The translations under genes were made by a program, and so were the position numbers. A stretch of DNA of 64,000 bases from Micrococcales bacterium 72-143. Its GTDB lineage: Bacteria > Actinomycetota > Actinomycetes > Actinomycetales > Microbacteriaceae. Under the pieces are notes generated by a model. It was not told the DNA's origin. It made no database searches and saw only the letters and a list, made by a program, of their open reading frames with translations. Each line of letters starts with the position of its first letter. The first letter of the stretch is position 1. Shown in pieces: positions 51,901 to 60,052 of the stretch. The stretch lies in NCBI GenBank assembly GCA_001898835.1, contig MKVM01000001.1, forward strand, positions 1,358,466 to 1,422,465, read 5' to 3'.

Positions 51901-52833
51901 GAGCGCGTTGACGATGGTCTGGGTGGCGCCCGTGCCGGGCATCGTGCGCACCACGAGCGAGTTGCCCGCGGCGAGCTGCGCCACGATGTGCTCCTGCTCG
52001 GCGTCGGCGTCGAGCAGGAGGGCGTCGACGGAGGGGTCGCGGCGGTCGGAGTCGACCTGCTCGACGGCCTGGTAGCCCTCCTCGAGCGCCCACTTGGCGG
52101 TCGCATCCCCCGCGACGGCGTCGAGCACCGGATGCTCGAGGCTCCGCGCGTCGGCGACAAGCGCCTGCGCGACCTCCTCGAAGGAGGAGACGACGAGGCG
52201 CGGCTGCACGGCGATCTCGCCGAGGTGGCCGGTGAGGCGGCGCAGCTGGTCGATGACGGCGTTCGGCTTGAAGGTGCCGTCGTCGTCGGAGAGCGCGACG
52301 AAGGTCGCGACGTCGAGCGAGATGCCGTACTGCTTCTCGAGCGCGCGGGCGAGGGCCGGGTTGAGCACGGCCGGCCCGCGGAGCCTCAGCTCGTAGTCGC
52401 GGCCGTGGCGGCGGATGGCGAGCGGACGCAGCAGCAGCGGCGCACAGTGGTCGACGCGCTCGTGGCGCCAGCGCACGATGCCGATGCCGAGGTGCACGCT
52501 GTCGAGACCGCGGGTGGTGGAGAGCTCGAGCCCCTTGGCGGTGATGCGCTCCGCGGCGACGCGGGCCGCACGCAGGGCGAGGTCGTCGCGGATGAGCTGC
52601 GAGAGCAGCGTCGGCTTGCCCGTGATGAAGCGGGCGAGGCCGCCGGGGTGCGTGGTGGAGAGCTCGATGCGCGTCGTCGGCGAGTCGACGAAGTGCAGGA
52701 GGGGCGAGCTGCCCCCGAGCTGCGCGAGCTCCTCGCGCCAGGCGTCGCGGACGGGGTCGGCGACCGCGCGGGCGGCGGGGGCGGGTGCGAGCGGCGGCGT
52801 CGTCGCCGGCTGCACGGATGCGTTTGAGATCAC
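48973..52833 (-). CDS. Large SF1-helicase-like protein with degenerate ATPase motifs
   Basis: A 1286-residue protein: an N-terminal module (about 20-260), a helicase-like core, and a C-terminal nuclease-like domain (about 1180-1265). The usual Walker A lysine is missing: TMPGTGATQT stands at about 297-306. The Walker-B-like strand ends VVILVDAGA, not DEA. Yet motif VI GGERLLAVAMTRARRS keeps its arginines. I recall this missing lysine as general in the family in Microbacteriaceae, so it may be a nucleic-acid-binding protein lacking normal helicase activity. The GTG at 52833 follows GGGGAG; an upstream in-frame start at 52902 is weaker. Confidence 0.75.
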   Translation of the reverse strand: MISNASVQPATTPPLAPAPAARAVADPVRDAWREELAQLGGSSPLLHFVDSPTTRIELSTTHPGGLARFITGKPTLLSQLIRDDLALRAARVAAERITAKGLELSTTRGLDSVHLGIGIVRWRHERVDHCAPLLLRPLAIRRHGRDYELRLRGPAVLNPALARALEKQYGISLDVATFVALSDDDGTFKPNAVIDQLRRLTGHLGEIAVQPRLVVSSFEEVAQALVADARSLEHPVLDAVAGDATAKWALEEGYQAVEQVDSDRRDPSVDALLLDADAEQEHIVAQLAAGNSLVVRTMPGTGATQTIVNALGMLVGQNKRVLVVSPRRASLRGIAQRLGDVGLAGLAVTPATLRRDVVRGIARNEKATQPQLSEVDEALVRLRSVLVDYREALSRTDETLWVSVFDCVAELSRLALLPHPPTTTARLSARAVRALAGDRASVAGTMVEAARLGEFRYGPGDSPWYGAQFTSGEDAARAHAIAKKLQAETFPRLLVKANEVVGKTRMRPFTTVAELGIYLRLLSDLRDTLDKFEPAVFDRSLAELIVATAPRRDAPEMSGANRRRLKKLAREYVRPGMHVGDLHEALTAIQQQRILWQRYVAAGVTPEVPTGISDVQVAWQQVAADLGELDAPLGRTAPGSHLAELPLHQLSELLEQLSAESDVLNNLQERSALMQQLRDLDLDEFLADLAARHVPEDEVPAELELAWWRSALDGLLVDDRALLGAKTDVLQRLEADFRLVDEAHQQGNAGLLAWQLAESWRIGIIDWPDEAAALKQLITAGALTSESLQRLAPHLSRTVAPVWLVSPYEVDQVSDTMPVDVVILVDAGATTIAENVGAIRRARQVIAFGDPVTQTPAPFRIGLEEGEESPVAVAYPSSITMPVRVVAEADDDADADVESAADAAELDMPAAPSDAAGDDEADAEPAPAPAEADLHGRSAFAQLASVLPTLSLTRSYRAGGEDLAELVNRRFYGGRIDALPWAGSFLGHGSLSLDYIENGTGLPDPSTGAVESVDAEVARVLELVVDHAETRPRESLMVVTASEKHAVRVMNAVLTTMGTHPALSEFVLGERAEPFAVLPVERAVAQSRDRVVFSLGYGRTPHGRVLSDFGALGRPGGERLLAVAMTRARRSLVIVTCVQPSDLDETRMKHGAVALAELLGEIASRRAEPPLPDDSDPMLVDLSRRLEARGMRVALGHRGKLGLVAANGGMCVVVDTDSVFTGRGLREALRLRPEVLRRLGWHYARVHAFELFTDPDGVADRIARMVGLAGGPITEEIPVVAGHTAP

Positions 52834-52952
52834 GGGAATCTCCCCGGAGTCGTCATCCCGACGGTTGGCAGGCCACACACGGCCACGATAGGTCGAGCGC
52901 ACCCCGGAACCCGGGAGCGAAACGCATCCGTTCCGCTACCCGCGGCGAGCGC

Positions 52953-53420
52953 CTACCCCAGCTCGATCGTGAGGTACACGGAGTTCGGGTCGAGCGTGTA
53001 GTCGGCGAACGGCACGGTCTCCGTGAAGCCGGCGCTCAGGTAGAGGGCGCGGGCCGGGGCGAAGAAGTCCTCCGTGCCGGTCTCGAGGCTCAGCCGCCGG
53101 TAGCCGCGCGCCCGCGCCTCGGCGAGCACGTGCCCGAGCAGCAGGCGACCGAGCCCGCGGCCGCGGGCGGCGGCATCCGTGCGCATCGACTTGAGCTCGC
53201 CGTGCTCCGGGTCGAGCTGCTTGAGGGCGACGCAGCCGAACAGCTGCTCACCGTCGCCCACGACCCAGAAGGTGACGGCGGGATCCTGCAGCCCGGTCAC
53301 GTCGAGCGCGTGCACGCTCTCGGGCGGCGAGGTTGCGTGCATGTCGGCGAGGTGGTCCTCGAGCAGGCGCAGCACGCGCGGGTCGGTCAGCTCGCCGGGG
53401 GCGATCAGGGGTGCGTTCAT
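52953..53420 (-). CDS. GNAT-family N-acetyltransferase
   Basis: A 155-residue acetyltransferase with VALKQLDPEHGELKSMRTDA and RGRGLGRLLLGHVLAEARARG, the acetyl-CoA pyrophosphate-binding loop near residues 86-92. It resembles YesJ-like or small-molecule acetyltransferases. The ATG at 53420 is favoured over 53429 because a CACAAT -10 box ends 7 nt before it. Divergent from the SLC13-type transporter gene. Substrate unknown. Confidence 0.83.
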   Translation of the reverse strand: MNAPLIAPGELTDPRVLRLLEDHLADMHATSPPESVHALDVTGLQDPAVTFWVVGDGEQLFGCVALKQLDPEHGELKSMRTDAAARGRGLGRLLLGHVLAEARARGYRRLSLETGTEDFFAPARALYLSAGFTETVPFADYTLDPNSVYLTIELG

Positions 53421-53476
53421 CCCCACCATTGTGGCGAGGCGAGTGTGACAGGCGTATGACGCCGTACGCTCATCCG

Positions 53477-54634
53477 GTGCGCCTCGCGATCGTGGGAGCC
53501 GGCCTGCTGTTGGTCGGCGGTGTCGCCGTCGCCACGGGCGTGCTCCCGGCGGCGGATGCGGTGGCTGTCGGCGCGCGCGTCTGGCCGGTGCTGCTGTTCG
53601 CGGTCGCTGTCACCGTCGTGGCGGAGCTGGCGGACCGGGCGGGGCTGTTCGCGGCGGTCGCCGAGCGGATGGCGCGCCTCGGCCGCGGGCACGGCTGGGT
53701 GCTGTGGATGCTCGTGGTGCTGCTCGCGGTCGCGTCGACGGTCTTCCTCTCGCTCGACACGACAGCGGTGCTGCTGACCCCCGTCGTGGTTCTGCTCGCC
53801 CGCCACCACGGCTACCCGCCGCTGCCGTTCGCTCTCACCACGGTGTGGCTCGCGAACACGGCGTCGCTGCTGCTGCCGGTCTCGAACCTGACCAATCTGC
53901 TCGCCGAGCACGCCCTCGGCTTCTCCGACCCCGGGCGCTTCGCGGCGCTCATGGCGGCGCCCGCGGTGGTCGCCGTGGTCGTGCCGTGCGCGATCATCGC
54001 GATCGTGTTCCGGCGGCAGCTCGGCACCCGCTACGAGCCGGTCGCGGCGGAGGTGCCGCACGACCCGGTGCTGTTCTGGGTCTCGGCCGCGGTCGTGGCG
54101 GTGCTCATCCCGCTGCTCGTGAGCGGGCTGCCGGTGTGGATCCCGGCCACCGCGGCGGCGCTCGTGCTGGTCGCCGCCTTCGCGGTCCGCGACCGCGTCG
54201 CGGTGCGCCCCGGGCTCGTGCCGTGGGGTCTGCTGCTGTTCGCCGGTGGCCTGTTCCTCGTCGTCGAGGCGGCGCACTCGCTCGGCCTCGCATCCGCGCT
54301 CGCCGCGCTGACCGGGTCGGGTGACGACCCGGCGGCGCTGCTGCGGCTCTCGGCGTCCGGGTTCCTCGGCGCGAACGCGGTCAACAACCTGCCGGCCTAC
54401 CTCACGCTGGAGCCCCTCGCGGACTCGCCGCTGCGCATCGCCGCCCTCCTCGTGGGCGTCAACGCGGGGCCGCTCGTCACGCCGTGGGCGTCGCTCGCTG
54501 TGCTGCTGTGGCACGACCGGCTGCGTGCCCTCGGCGTCGAGCTGTCGTGGCGCCGGTACATGCTGCTCGGGCTCGTCGCGGCGCCGCTCACGGTGCTGCT
54601 CGCGACGCTCGCGCTGGCATCCGCGACCGCCTGA
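53477..54634 (+). CDS. ArsB/NhaD/SLC13-type ion transporter
   Basis: A 385-residue membrane protein with about ten helices. TVWLANTASLLLPVSNLTNLL and FLGANAVNNLPAYLTLEPLA are the paired SNT and NNxP signatures of the ion transporter (IT) superfamily, nearest ArsB/YbiR-like exporters or dicarboxylate carriers. No arsenic regulator or arsC is adjacent, so the cargo is open. The GTG at 53477 lies 6 nt after TACGCT (53465-53470), a leaderless start; an ATG at 53456 is in frame but overlaps the promoter. Confidence 0.8.
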   Translation: MRLAIVGAGLLLVGGVAVATGVLPAADAVAVGARVWPVLLFAVAVTVVAELADRAGLFAAVAERMARLGRGHGWVLWMLVVLLAVASTVFLSLDTTAVLLTPVVVLLARHHGYPPLPFALTTVWLANTASLLLPVSNLTNLLAEHALGFSDPGRFAALMAAPAVVAVVVPCAIIAIVFRRQLGTRYEPVAAEVPHDPVLFWVSAAVVAVLIPLLVSGLPVWIPATAAALVLVAAFAVRDRVAVRPGLVPWGLLLFAGGLFLVVEAAHSLGLASALAALTGSGDDPAALLRLSASGFLGANAVNNLPAYLTLEPLADSPLRIAALLVGVNAGPLVTPWASLAVLLWHDRLRALGVELSWRRYMLLGLVAAPLTVLLATLALASATA

Positions 54635-54640
54635 GCGGGT

Positions 54641-55246
54641 TCAGCGGGCGGCGGTGGCGAGCAGGGCGTCGACGAGCACCTCGATCTCGTGCTCCGCGGT
54701 CGTGGGCCAGGGCTCGTCGCCCTTGTGCACGCGGAGGGAGGTGATGCCGTGCAGCGCCGTCCACAGGCGGATCGCGAGCACCTCGGCTGCGGAGATCCCG
54801 TGTGATGCGAGCCCGCGGGCGAGCAGTTCGATCATGTCCCAGCCGGGTGCCCCCGGCCCCGCGGGGTGGTTGAGGCGGTCGGCGCTCTCGAACAGCAGCC
54901 GGTAGGCGCCCGGGTTCGCGACCCCCCAGCGGAGGTACCTCCCCCCGAGCGTGATGAGGGCGGCACGGTCGAGCGCGCCCTCGCCCAGCTGGAGGGCCTC
55001 GCGCAGCTCGGCGTTGCCGTCGACGAGCACCGCCCCGATGAGCGCGTCGACCGAGTCGAAGTGCCGGTAGACGGCGGAGGGGGCGACGCCGACGGCTTTC
55101 GCGACGGCGCGCAGGGAGAAGGGGGCCGCATCCGGGGCCGTGGTGAGCAGCTCGCGGGCGGCGTTCACGAGGTCGTCGCGCAGGCGCTCTCCCTCGCCCC
55201 GCGGGTTGGGGGCGCGGGGCGTCCTCGCGGCTGCTGCTTGCGTCAT
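54641..55246 (-). CDS. TetR/AcrR family regulator
   Basis: A 201-residue repressor: helix-turn-helix FSLRAVAKAVGVAPSAVYRHF (about 43-63 of the protein) and a C-terminal TetR_C_33-like domain (LRWGVANPGAYRLLFE). It is divergent from an SDR gene and has a palindrome in between, so that gene is its probable target. The ATG at 55246 gives a typical short N-terminus; the frame open to 55339 overlaps the operator and the SDR gene. Confidence 0.83.
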   Translation of the reverse strand: MTQAAAARTPRAPNPRGEGERLRDDLVNAARELLTTAPDAAPFSLRAVAKAVGVAPSAVYRHFDSVDALIGAVLVDGNAELREALQLGEGALDRAALITLGGRYLRWGVANPGAYRLLFESADRLNHPAGPGAPGWDMIELLARGLASHGISAAEVLAIRLWTALHGITSLRVHKGDEPWPTTAEHEIEVLVDALLATAAR

Positions 55247-55256
55247 CGTGCGATTC

Positions 55257-55290
55257 AGTGTACACATGTTCACGTACTTAGGTGAACATG
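55257..55290. promoter_or_regulatory. TetR operator between divergent genes
   Basis: CATGTTCAC (55265-55273) and its exact complement GTGAACATG (55282-55290) are separated by 8 bp. The TetR -10 box TACACT (minus strand, 55257-55262) and a TTCACC -35 with an 18-bp spacer overlap the palindrome, and a plus-strand TACTTA (55275-55280) may serve the SDR gene. Confidence 0.7.
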
Positions 55291-55310
55291 CGTTCACAGA
55301 TGGAGGCCCC

Positions 55311-56084
55311 ATGTACCAGCCCACGCGTAGCGTCGTCACCGGCGCGAGCTCCGGACTCGGCGCCGCCTACGCGCGCGCCCTCGCCGCCCGCGGCTCCGAC
55401 CTCGTGCTCGTCGCGCGGAGAGCTGACCGCCTCGAGGCGCTCGCCGCCGAACTGGAGGCCGCACACGGCATCCGCGCGGAGGTGGTGCCGGCCGACCTCT
55501 CGCTGCCCGGCGCCGGACGCGCCCTCCGCGAGGCGGTCGAGGGCGGGGTCGACACCCTCGTCAACAATGCGGGCTTCGGAACCCACGACCTCCTCGTCGA
55601 CTCCGACCCGCGGCTGCTCGAACAGGAGATCGCCGTCGATGTCGCCGCCCTCGTCGACCTCACGCGCGCGTTCCTGCCCGGGATGCTCGCCGCCGGACGC
55701 GGGGCGATCGTCAACATCGCGAGCACCGCGGCGTTCCAGCCCATCCCCCGCATGGCCGTCTACGGCGCGGCGAAGGCGTTCGTGCTGAACTTCACGCGGG
55801 CGGTGTGGGCCGAGGCGCGACCGCACGGCGTGAAGGTGCTCGCCGTCGCCCCAGGAGCCACCCGCACCGAGTTCTTCGACGTCGTCGGCACGGAGGCCGC
55901 CGCGGTCGGACGCTTCCAGAGACCGGAGGACGTCATCCGCACGACCTTGCGCGCCCTCGATCGCACCCGCACCCCGTCGACCGCGGTCTCCGGCCGGGCG
56001 AACGCGTTCGCCGCCTGGATGACCCGGCTGGTTCCGGCCGACACCCTCACCCGGATGACCGGGCGGCTCGTCGAGCGCGACTGA
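55311..56084 (+). CDS. Short-chain dehydrogenase/reductase
   Basis: A 257-residue classical SDR: NADP-type glycine motif TGASSGLGAAYA (10-21), NNAGFG, catalytic Ser in VNIASTAAF and YGAAK at about 149-153. The Arg in VARRADRL after strand 2 suggests NADPH preference. Substrate unknown; resembles DltE/YqjQ-like oxidoreductases. The ATG follows TGGAGG. Divergent from its TetR regulator with a shared operator. Confidence 0.87.
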   Translation: MYQPTRSVVTGASSGLGAAYARALAARGSDLVLVARRADRLEALAAELEAAHGIRAEVVPADLSLPGAGRALREAVEGGVDTLVNNAGFGTHDLLVDSDPRLLEQEIAVDVAALVDLTRAFLPGMLAAGRGAIVNIASTAAFQPIPRMAVYGAAKAFVLNFTRAVWAEARPHGVKVLAVAPGATRTEFFDVVGTEAAAVGRFQRPEDVIRTTLRALDRTRTPSTAVSGRANAFAAWMTRLVPADTLTRMTGRLVERD

Positions 56085-56093
56085 GAGCGCCGC

Positions 56094-56495
56094 TCAGAGG
56101 CGCTCGAGCAGCTGCGACACCTTGGCGAGCCGCTCACGCGGCATCGCGGCCGCGGCCTCGCTCGGCGCGCTCTTCACGGCGCTCGCGAGGATGTCGTAGA
56201 TGACGAGCTGCGCCCACCGCGGCGCGTCCTCGTCCGACTGGGCGCGGATCTGGTGCTCCATCGTGGAGGTGACCTGCCCCGTCGCGGGGTCGTACTGCAC
56301 GAGGAGGCCGCGCCAGCTGTCGCCGTCGGGGAAGCACACGGCCTTGATGCCCGGCAGCACCTCGAACTCGGCGGCGTGCTCGAGACCGTCCGGGTTCGGC
56401 GGCAGCGCGCCGACGCGCGGCGACATCTCGGGCAGGTCCCAGGCGAGGGTGTCGACGAGGTCTCTCGCACGCTTCTTGTCCGCCCGGGTCGCCAT
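56094..56495 (-). CDS. Hypothetical soluble protein
   Basis: A 133-residue soluble protein with a basic N-terminus (MATRADKKRARDL), a DGDSWRGLLVQYDPATGQ beta-hairpin and a helical end. I do not recognise the family beyond an actinobacterial hypothetical. A TACCTT box lies 6 nt before the ATG on the minus strand, giving a leaderless start. It is convergent with the SDR gene (9 bp between stops). Confidence 0.6.
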   Translation of the reverse strand: MATRADKKRARDLVDTLAWDLPEMSPRVGALPPNPDGLEHAAEFEVLPGIKAVCFPDGDSWRGLLVQYDPATGQVTSTMEHQIRAQSDEDAPRWAQLVIYDILASAVKSAPSEAAAAMPRERLAKVSQLLERL

Positions 56496-56535
56496 GCGAT
56501 AAAGGTAGCCGATCGACCCCCCTCCGGGATGCCGC

Positions 56536-57366
56536 TCAGAACTCCTCGTAGTGGGCGGGATCCTGGCCCGCGAGGCGACCGTCGGGGCGCCCGAGCGCGG
56601 TGATCTCATCCACCTCGTCCGCCTCGAGCACCAGCTCGGCCGCGGCGAGGTTCTCGCGCTGCCGCTCGACCGACGCGGCCTTCGGCAGCGGGATTGCTCC
56701 CCGTGCGATCGACCAGGCCAGGAGCACCTGCCCCGGGGTGGCGTCGTGCCGCTCCGCCACCCGCGTGACGATCGGGTTGGCCAGCAGGTCGTTGCCGCGT
56801 CCGAGCGGGCTCCACGCCTCGGTGAGGATGCCGTGCCGGCGATGGAACTCCAGCATGTCCGCCTGGGGGAAGTACGGATGCAGCTCGATCTGGTTCACCT
56901 CGGGCATGACACCGGTCTCGGCCGCGAGCCGCTCCAGGTGCTCGGGAAGGAAGTTGCACACCCCGATCGCCGTCACCCACCCCTCGGCCTTGGCCGCGAT
57001 GAGCGCCCTCCAGGCCTCGACGTAGCGGTCGACGCCGGGATTCGGCCAGTGGATCAGATACAGGTCGATCTGGTCGAGCCCCGTGCGATAGACGCTCTCC
57101 TGGATGGTGTCCATCGCCTCGTCGAAGGCATGATGCCGCCCGGGCAGCTTCGAGGTGACGATCGTGTCGGCGCGGCGCCCGCTGTCGCGGATCGCGCGTC
57201 CGACCACCCCCTCGTTCTCGTAGTTGAAGGCCGAGTCGACGAGCGTGTAGCCCACGTCGACGGCACCCTGGATGGGCGCGATGCCGTCGGCCCCTGTGAG
57301 CCGGTACGTCCCGAACCCGATGACCGGGAGGGTGAGTCCGCCGTGGGCGGTCCTGGTGGGAAGCAT
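56536..57366 (-). CDS. Aldo/keto reductase (2,5-diketogluconate-reductase type)
   Basis: A 276-residue AKR5-like reductase. Tetrad: Asp in VDSAFNYENE (Tyr in the same segment), Lys in VTSKLPG, His in YLIHWPNP; the C-terminal PLPKAASVERQRENLAA binds the NADPH phosphate. Sugar or methylglyoxal-like carbonyls are likely substrates. The ATG follows AAGGAG. It comes 55 bp after the YhgE/Pip-like gene on the same strand and may be its operon partner. Confidence 0.87.
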   Translation of the reverse strand: MLPTRTAHGGLTLPVIGFGTYRLTGADGIAPIQGAVDVGYTLVDSAFNYENEGVVGRAIRDSGRRADTIVTSKLPGRHHAFDEAMDTIQESVYRTGLDQIDLYLIHWPNPGVDRYVEAWRALIAAKAEGWVTAIGVCNFLPEHLERLAAETGVMPEVNQIELHPYFPQADMLEFHRRHGILTEAWSPLGRGNDLLANPIVTRVAERHDATPGQVLLAWSIARGAIPLPKAASVERQRENLAAAELVLEADEVDEITALGRPDGRLAGQDPAHYEEF

Positions 57367-57421
57367 GGAGTGCTCCTTCCGTTGTCGAGGATGGGTGATC
57401 GGGGGTTTCAGCGTCGTCCTG

Positions 57422-58495
57422 TCACGTCGCCCGACCCTCCACGCCGCCGTCGACCGCGACGGCCGCCGTCGGCCGGATGATGAGCGCTCGCTCGCGCCGG
57501 CTCCGCACCTCGCGGGCGACGATGAACGCCGCGGTCGAGACGACGAGCCACACCGCCAGCACGACGAGGGCCTCGGGGTGCACCTCGTCGGGGAAGTAGG
57601 TGATGTCGCGGAGCACCCGGACGGTGGCGCCGCTCGGCAGCCAGCGCCCGACGAACTCGTAGAACGGGGGGAGCAGTTGCGGGGCGACGGCACCACCCGA
57701 GGAGGGGTTGGCGATGACGACGAAGGTGATCCAGGTCGGCAGCAGCGCCCACCTGCCTCCGATCGCGACTCGCCAGAAGCTGTACACCATCGCCGAGACG
57801 AACATCGTCGTCCCGAGCAGCAGCCACGCGGGCGCGACCGGGAACGACTCCAGCCCGAGCACGGGACCGATGACGACCGTCATCGACCCGGCGACGACGA
57901 GGGAACGCACGACATCCCAGCCGAGGATCGCGCGGAGGCTCATGTCGGTCGAGTTGATGCGGGTCTGGATGGCGCCGATGAAGCCGAGGATCGTCGCCCC
58001 GAGTGCGAGGTAGAAGAGCACGAGCCCCTGGGGATCGCGCTCCGCGAGCGGGTGCCGGTCCACCAGCTCGAGCTTCGCCCCGAGGAGCGACTCGATCCGG
58101 TCCTGCCGGAGCTCGACCGATCGCGCGATCGAGGCACCCGATGCGGTCGAGATCGTGAGGCGGGCCGGCGAGGCGTCCGCGTCGAGGACGGCGTAGACCT
58201 GCTGCTGATCGAGCGCGTGGAGCGCGGTCGACGCGCTCGCGAACTCCTCGACCCGGTACTCGTCGCCGGAGGCGTCGAGACCGTTCGCGAGCGCCTCGTC
58301 CGCCGCCCGGCCGACCGCGGCGACGGGCACGGCCCGCGGAACAGGGTCGCCCATCGCGAGACTGTAGGAGGCCACGAACAGCGGGCCGACGAGGGCGATC
58401 ACGATCGTGACCACCAGCGCGGGCAGATGGGCGCGCGGCACGCGGGGAGATCCGGCTGGCCCCCGCGCGTTCGCGCCCTCCGCCATCGACGTCAC
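57422..58495 (-). CDS. YhgE/Pip-like integral membrane protein (second copy)
   Basis: A 357-residue protein with the same layout as the one at 5278-6351: one N-terminal helix, a large exported domain, then about five C-terminal helices. Sequence identity is modest, but PEPWGAIGQWFPPGAAATLVRDL of the first copy has an equivalent segment here (FVGRWLPSGATVRVLRDI, near residue 280). The GTG start overlaps the stop of the dehydrogenase gene upstream by 4 bp. Role unknown; transport of a hydrophobic compound is plausible. Confidence 0.7.
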   Translation of the reverse strand: MTSMAEGANARGPAGSPRVPRAHLPALVVTIVIALVGPLFVASYSLAMGDPVPRAVPVAAVGRAADEALANGLDASGDEYRVEEFASASTALHALDQQQVYAVLDADASPARLTISTASGASIARSVELRQDRIESLLGAKLELVDRHPLAERDPQGLVLFYLALGATILGFIGAIQTRINSTDMSLRAILGWDVVRSLVVAGSMTVVIGPVLGLESFPVAPAWLLLGTTMFVSAMVYSFWRVAIGGRWALLPTWITFVVIANPSSGGAVAPQLLPPFYEFVGRWLPSGATVRVLRDITYFPDEVHPEALVVLAVWLVVSTAAFIVAREVRSRRERALIIRPTAAVAVDGGVEGRAT

Positions 58496-59373
58496 CTCCG
58501 GGCGAATGCGGTCGCGACCGCGGCGATGTCCTCGTCGCCGCGCCCCGCGTCGACGGTGCTTCCGTAGAGCCGCTCGAGGGCGTCGAGGAGCACGGGAGCG
58601 ACCGCGCTCTCCTCGCGGGCGAGCCGGATGTCCTTGAGCAGCCCGGTGACCTCGAACTGGGTGCGATAGTCCCCCTCGAGTGCGGCCGTCCCCTTGAGCT
58701 GCGCGTAGGGGCTGTCCGCGGCGGTTCCCGTCAACGCGGCCAGCACGAGGTGCGGGTCGATGTCGAGCTCGCGGGCGATCGCGAGCGACTGCCCGATGCC
58801 GGCGGTGATCGTCGCGATCCAGCTGTTGACCGCGAGCTTGAGAGCGGATGCCGCGGGTGCGGCCCGACCCGCAACGACGATCCGGGAGGCCACCGCGCCG
58901 AGCACACCCCGGGCGGCATCGATCGTCGACGGGTCACCGGCGACGAGCGCCGACAGGGTGCCTTCGATCGCCGGCCCCCGCGTGCCGAGCATCGGCGAGT
59001 CGAGGAACCGGAGGCCGGCCTTCTCGGCGTCCGCTGCGAACTCTCGCGCGGCGACGACCCCGACCGTCGACGCCTGCAGCCAGACGGCACCGGGTCGCAT
59101 CGCGGGAAGCACCTCCCGCATGACGGAGCGGACCGCATCCGCGTCGAACAGCATCGTGAGCACCACGTCGGCACCGGCTACCGCGCTCTGCGCGGTCTCG
59201 GCGATACGCGCGGACGAGCCGGCCCGGTACGCCTCACGCCGTGCGGGCGATCTGTTCCAGACGGCGAGATCGAAGCCGTGGGATTCGATCCGCCGGGCCA
59301 TCGCCGCACCCATGGTGCCGAGCCCGAGTATCGCCACCGACGGGTCTCGCGTGCCGCTCTCGATCGTCGTCAT
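58492..59373 (-). CDS. NAD(P)-dependent beta-hydroxyacid dehydrogenase family protein
   Basis: A 293-residue enzyme of the 3-hydroxyisobutyrate dehydrogenase family: LGLGTMGAAMARR (16-28), DSPMLGTRGPAIEGTLSALVAG, and the catalytic Lys in LKLAVNSW. Substrate could be a small hydroxy acid or a succinic semialdehyde. It heads a unit with the YhgE/Pip-like gene (4-bp overlap) and is divergent from a TetR gene. A TACCGT box lies 7 nt before the ATG, inside a partial palindrome. Confidence 0.83.
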   Translation of the reverse strand: MTTIESGTRDPSVAILGLGTMGAAMARRIESHGFDLAVWNRSPARREAYRAGSSARIAETAQSAVAGADVVLTMLFDADAVRSVMREVLPAMRPGAVWLQASTVGVVAAREFAADAEKAGLRFLDSPMLGTRGPAIEGTLSALVAGDPSTIDAARGVLGAVASRIVVAGRAAPAASALKLAVNSWIATITAGIGQSLAIARELDIDPHLVLAALTGTAADSPYAQLKGTAALEGDYRTQFEVTGLLKDIRLAREESAVAPVLLDALERLYGSTVDAGRGDEDIAAVATAFARR

Positions 59374-59377
59374 GTAC

Positions 59378-59401
59378 TAAACGGTACACGCTGTTCAGTT
59401 A
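59378..59401. promoter_or_regulatory. TetR operator candidate
   Basis: TAAACGGTACA-CGC-TGTTCAGTTA is an imperfect palindrome between the divergent dehydrogenase and TetR genes. It covers the -10 box (TACCGT on the minus strand, 59381-59386) of the dehydrogenase, the position expected for a repressor site. Confidence 0.5.
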
Positions 59402-59407
59402 TTTGCA

Positions 59408-60010
59408 ATGAATATGATGAACGCCATGTCCACGAAAGACGTCGGCGCCGCGACGAAGCGGCCGCGCGGCAGGCCGCGCGACACGGCGCTGCGGAACCGG
59501 ATCCTGGCCACCGCCGCGGAGCTGGCGGCCGGCGAGGGGGTCGAGATCGGCTTCGATCGGATCGCGCAGGCCGCGGGCGCCAGCCGCACGACCCTCTACC
59601 GCTGGTGGCGCAGCCCCCACGAGCTGTTCCTCGACGCGCTGCTCGAGTCGGCTCGCACCCCGCCCGACCCCGCGGACTCGCCCGTGCTCGAGCGCATCCG
59701 CGCACAGCTCGAGGCGGCGGCCGTCGTCCTCGTCGACCGCCCGACGGCCGCCCCCCTGCGAGTGCTCGCGGCCGGTGCGCTGACCTCGGCGCCCGACGCC
59801 GACTCCTTCCGCACGCACTGGCTCGCACCCCGCCGGGGGCTGGCCCGGGAGCTCATCCGCCTGGGGATCGACGAGGGCGTGATCGTCGACGAGGATCCCG
59901 AGCTCCTCATCGACCTCCTCTTCGCGCCGCTCTACCATCGCGCCTTCTTCACGGGGGCGCCGATCGACGACGACCTCATCGACGCGCTCCTCGCCCGGGT
60001 CCGGCGCTGA
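59408..60010 (+). CDS. TetR/AcrR family regulator
   Basis: A 200-residue repressor: RGRPRDTALRNRILATAAEL and the recognition helix IAQAAGASRTTLYRWW, near residues 52-67, followed by a TetR_C_11-like effector domain. Basic N-terminus with KRPRGRPR. It is divergent from the dehydrogenase unit and probably represses it. Several ATG codons (59408, 59414, 59417, 59426) are possible; the exact start is uncertain. Confidence 0.82.
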   Translation: MNMMNAMSTKDVGAATKRPRGRPRDTALRNRILATAAELAAGEGVEIGFDRIAQAAGASRTTLYRWWRSPHELFLDALLESARTPPDPADSPVLERIRAQLEAAAVVLVDRPTAAPLRVLAAGALTSAPDADSFRTHWLAPRRGLARELIRLGIDEGVIVDEDPELLIDLLFAPLYHRAFFTGAPIDDDLIDALLARVRR

Positions 60011-60017
60011 CCCAGGA

Positions 60018-60046
60018 TTGACGATTTTCGATACGCGCCGTACCGT
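60018..60046 (+). promoter_or_regulatory. Leaderless promoter of the PoxB-like gene
   Basis: TTGACG (60018-60023), a 17-bp spacer and TACCGT (60041-60046) end 6 nt before the ATG at 60053. This is the best sigma-70-like promoter in the window and leaves no room for a ribosome binding site. Confidence 0.8.
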
Positions 60047-60052
60047 TAATCC

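Noticed and set aside
53477-54634. An arsenic resistance operon
   Set aside because: Although the transporter resembles ArsB, there is no ArsR, ArsC or ArsD nearby.
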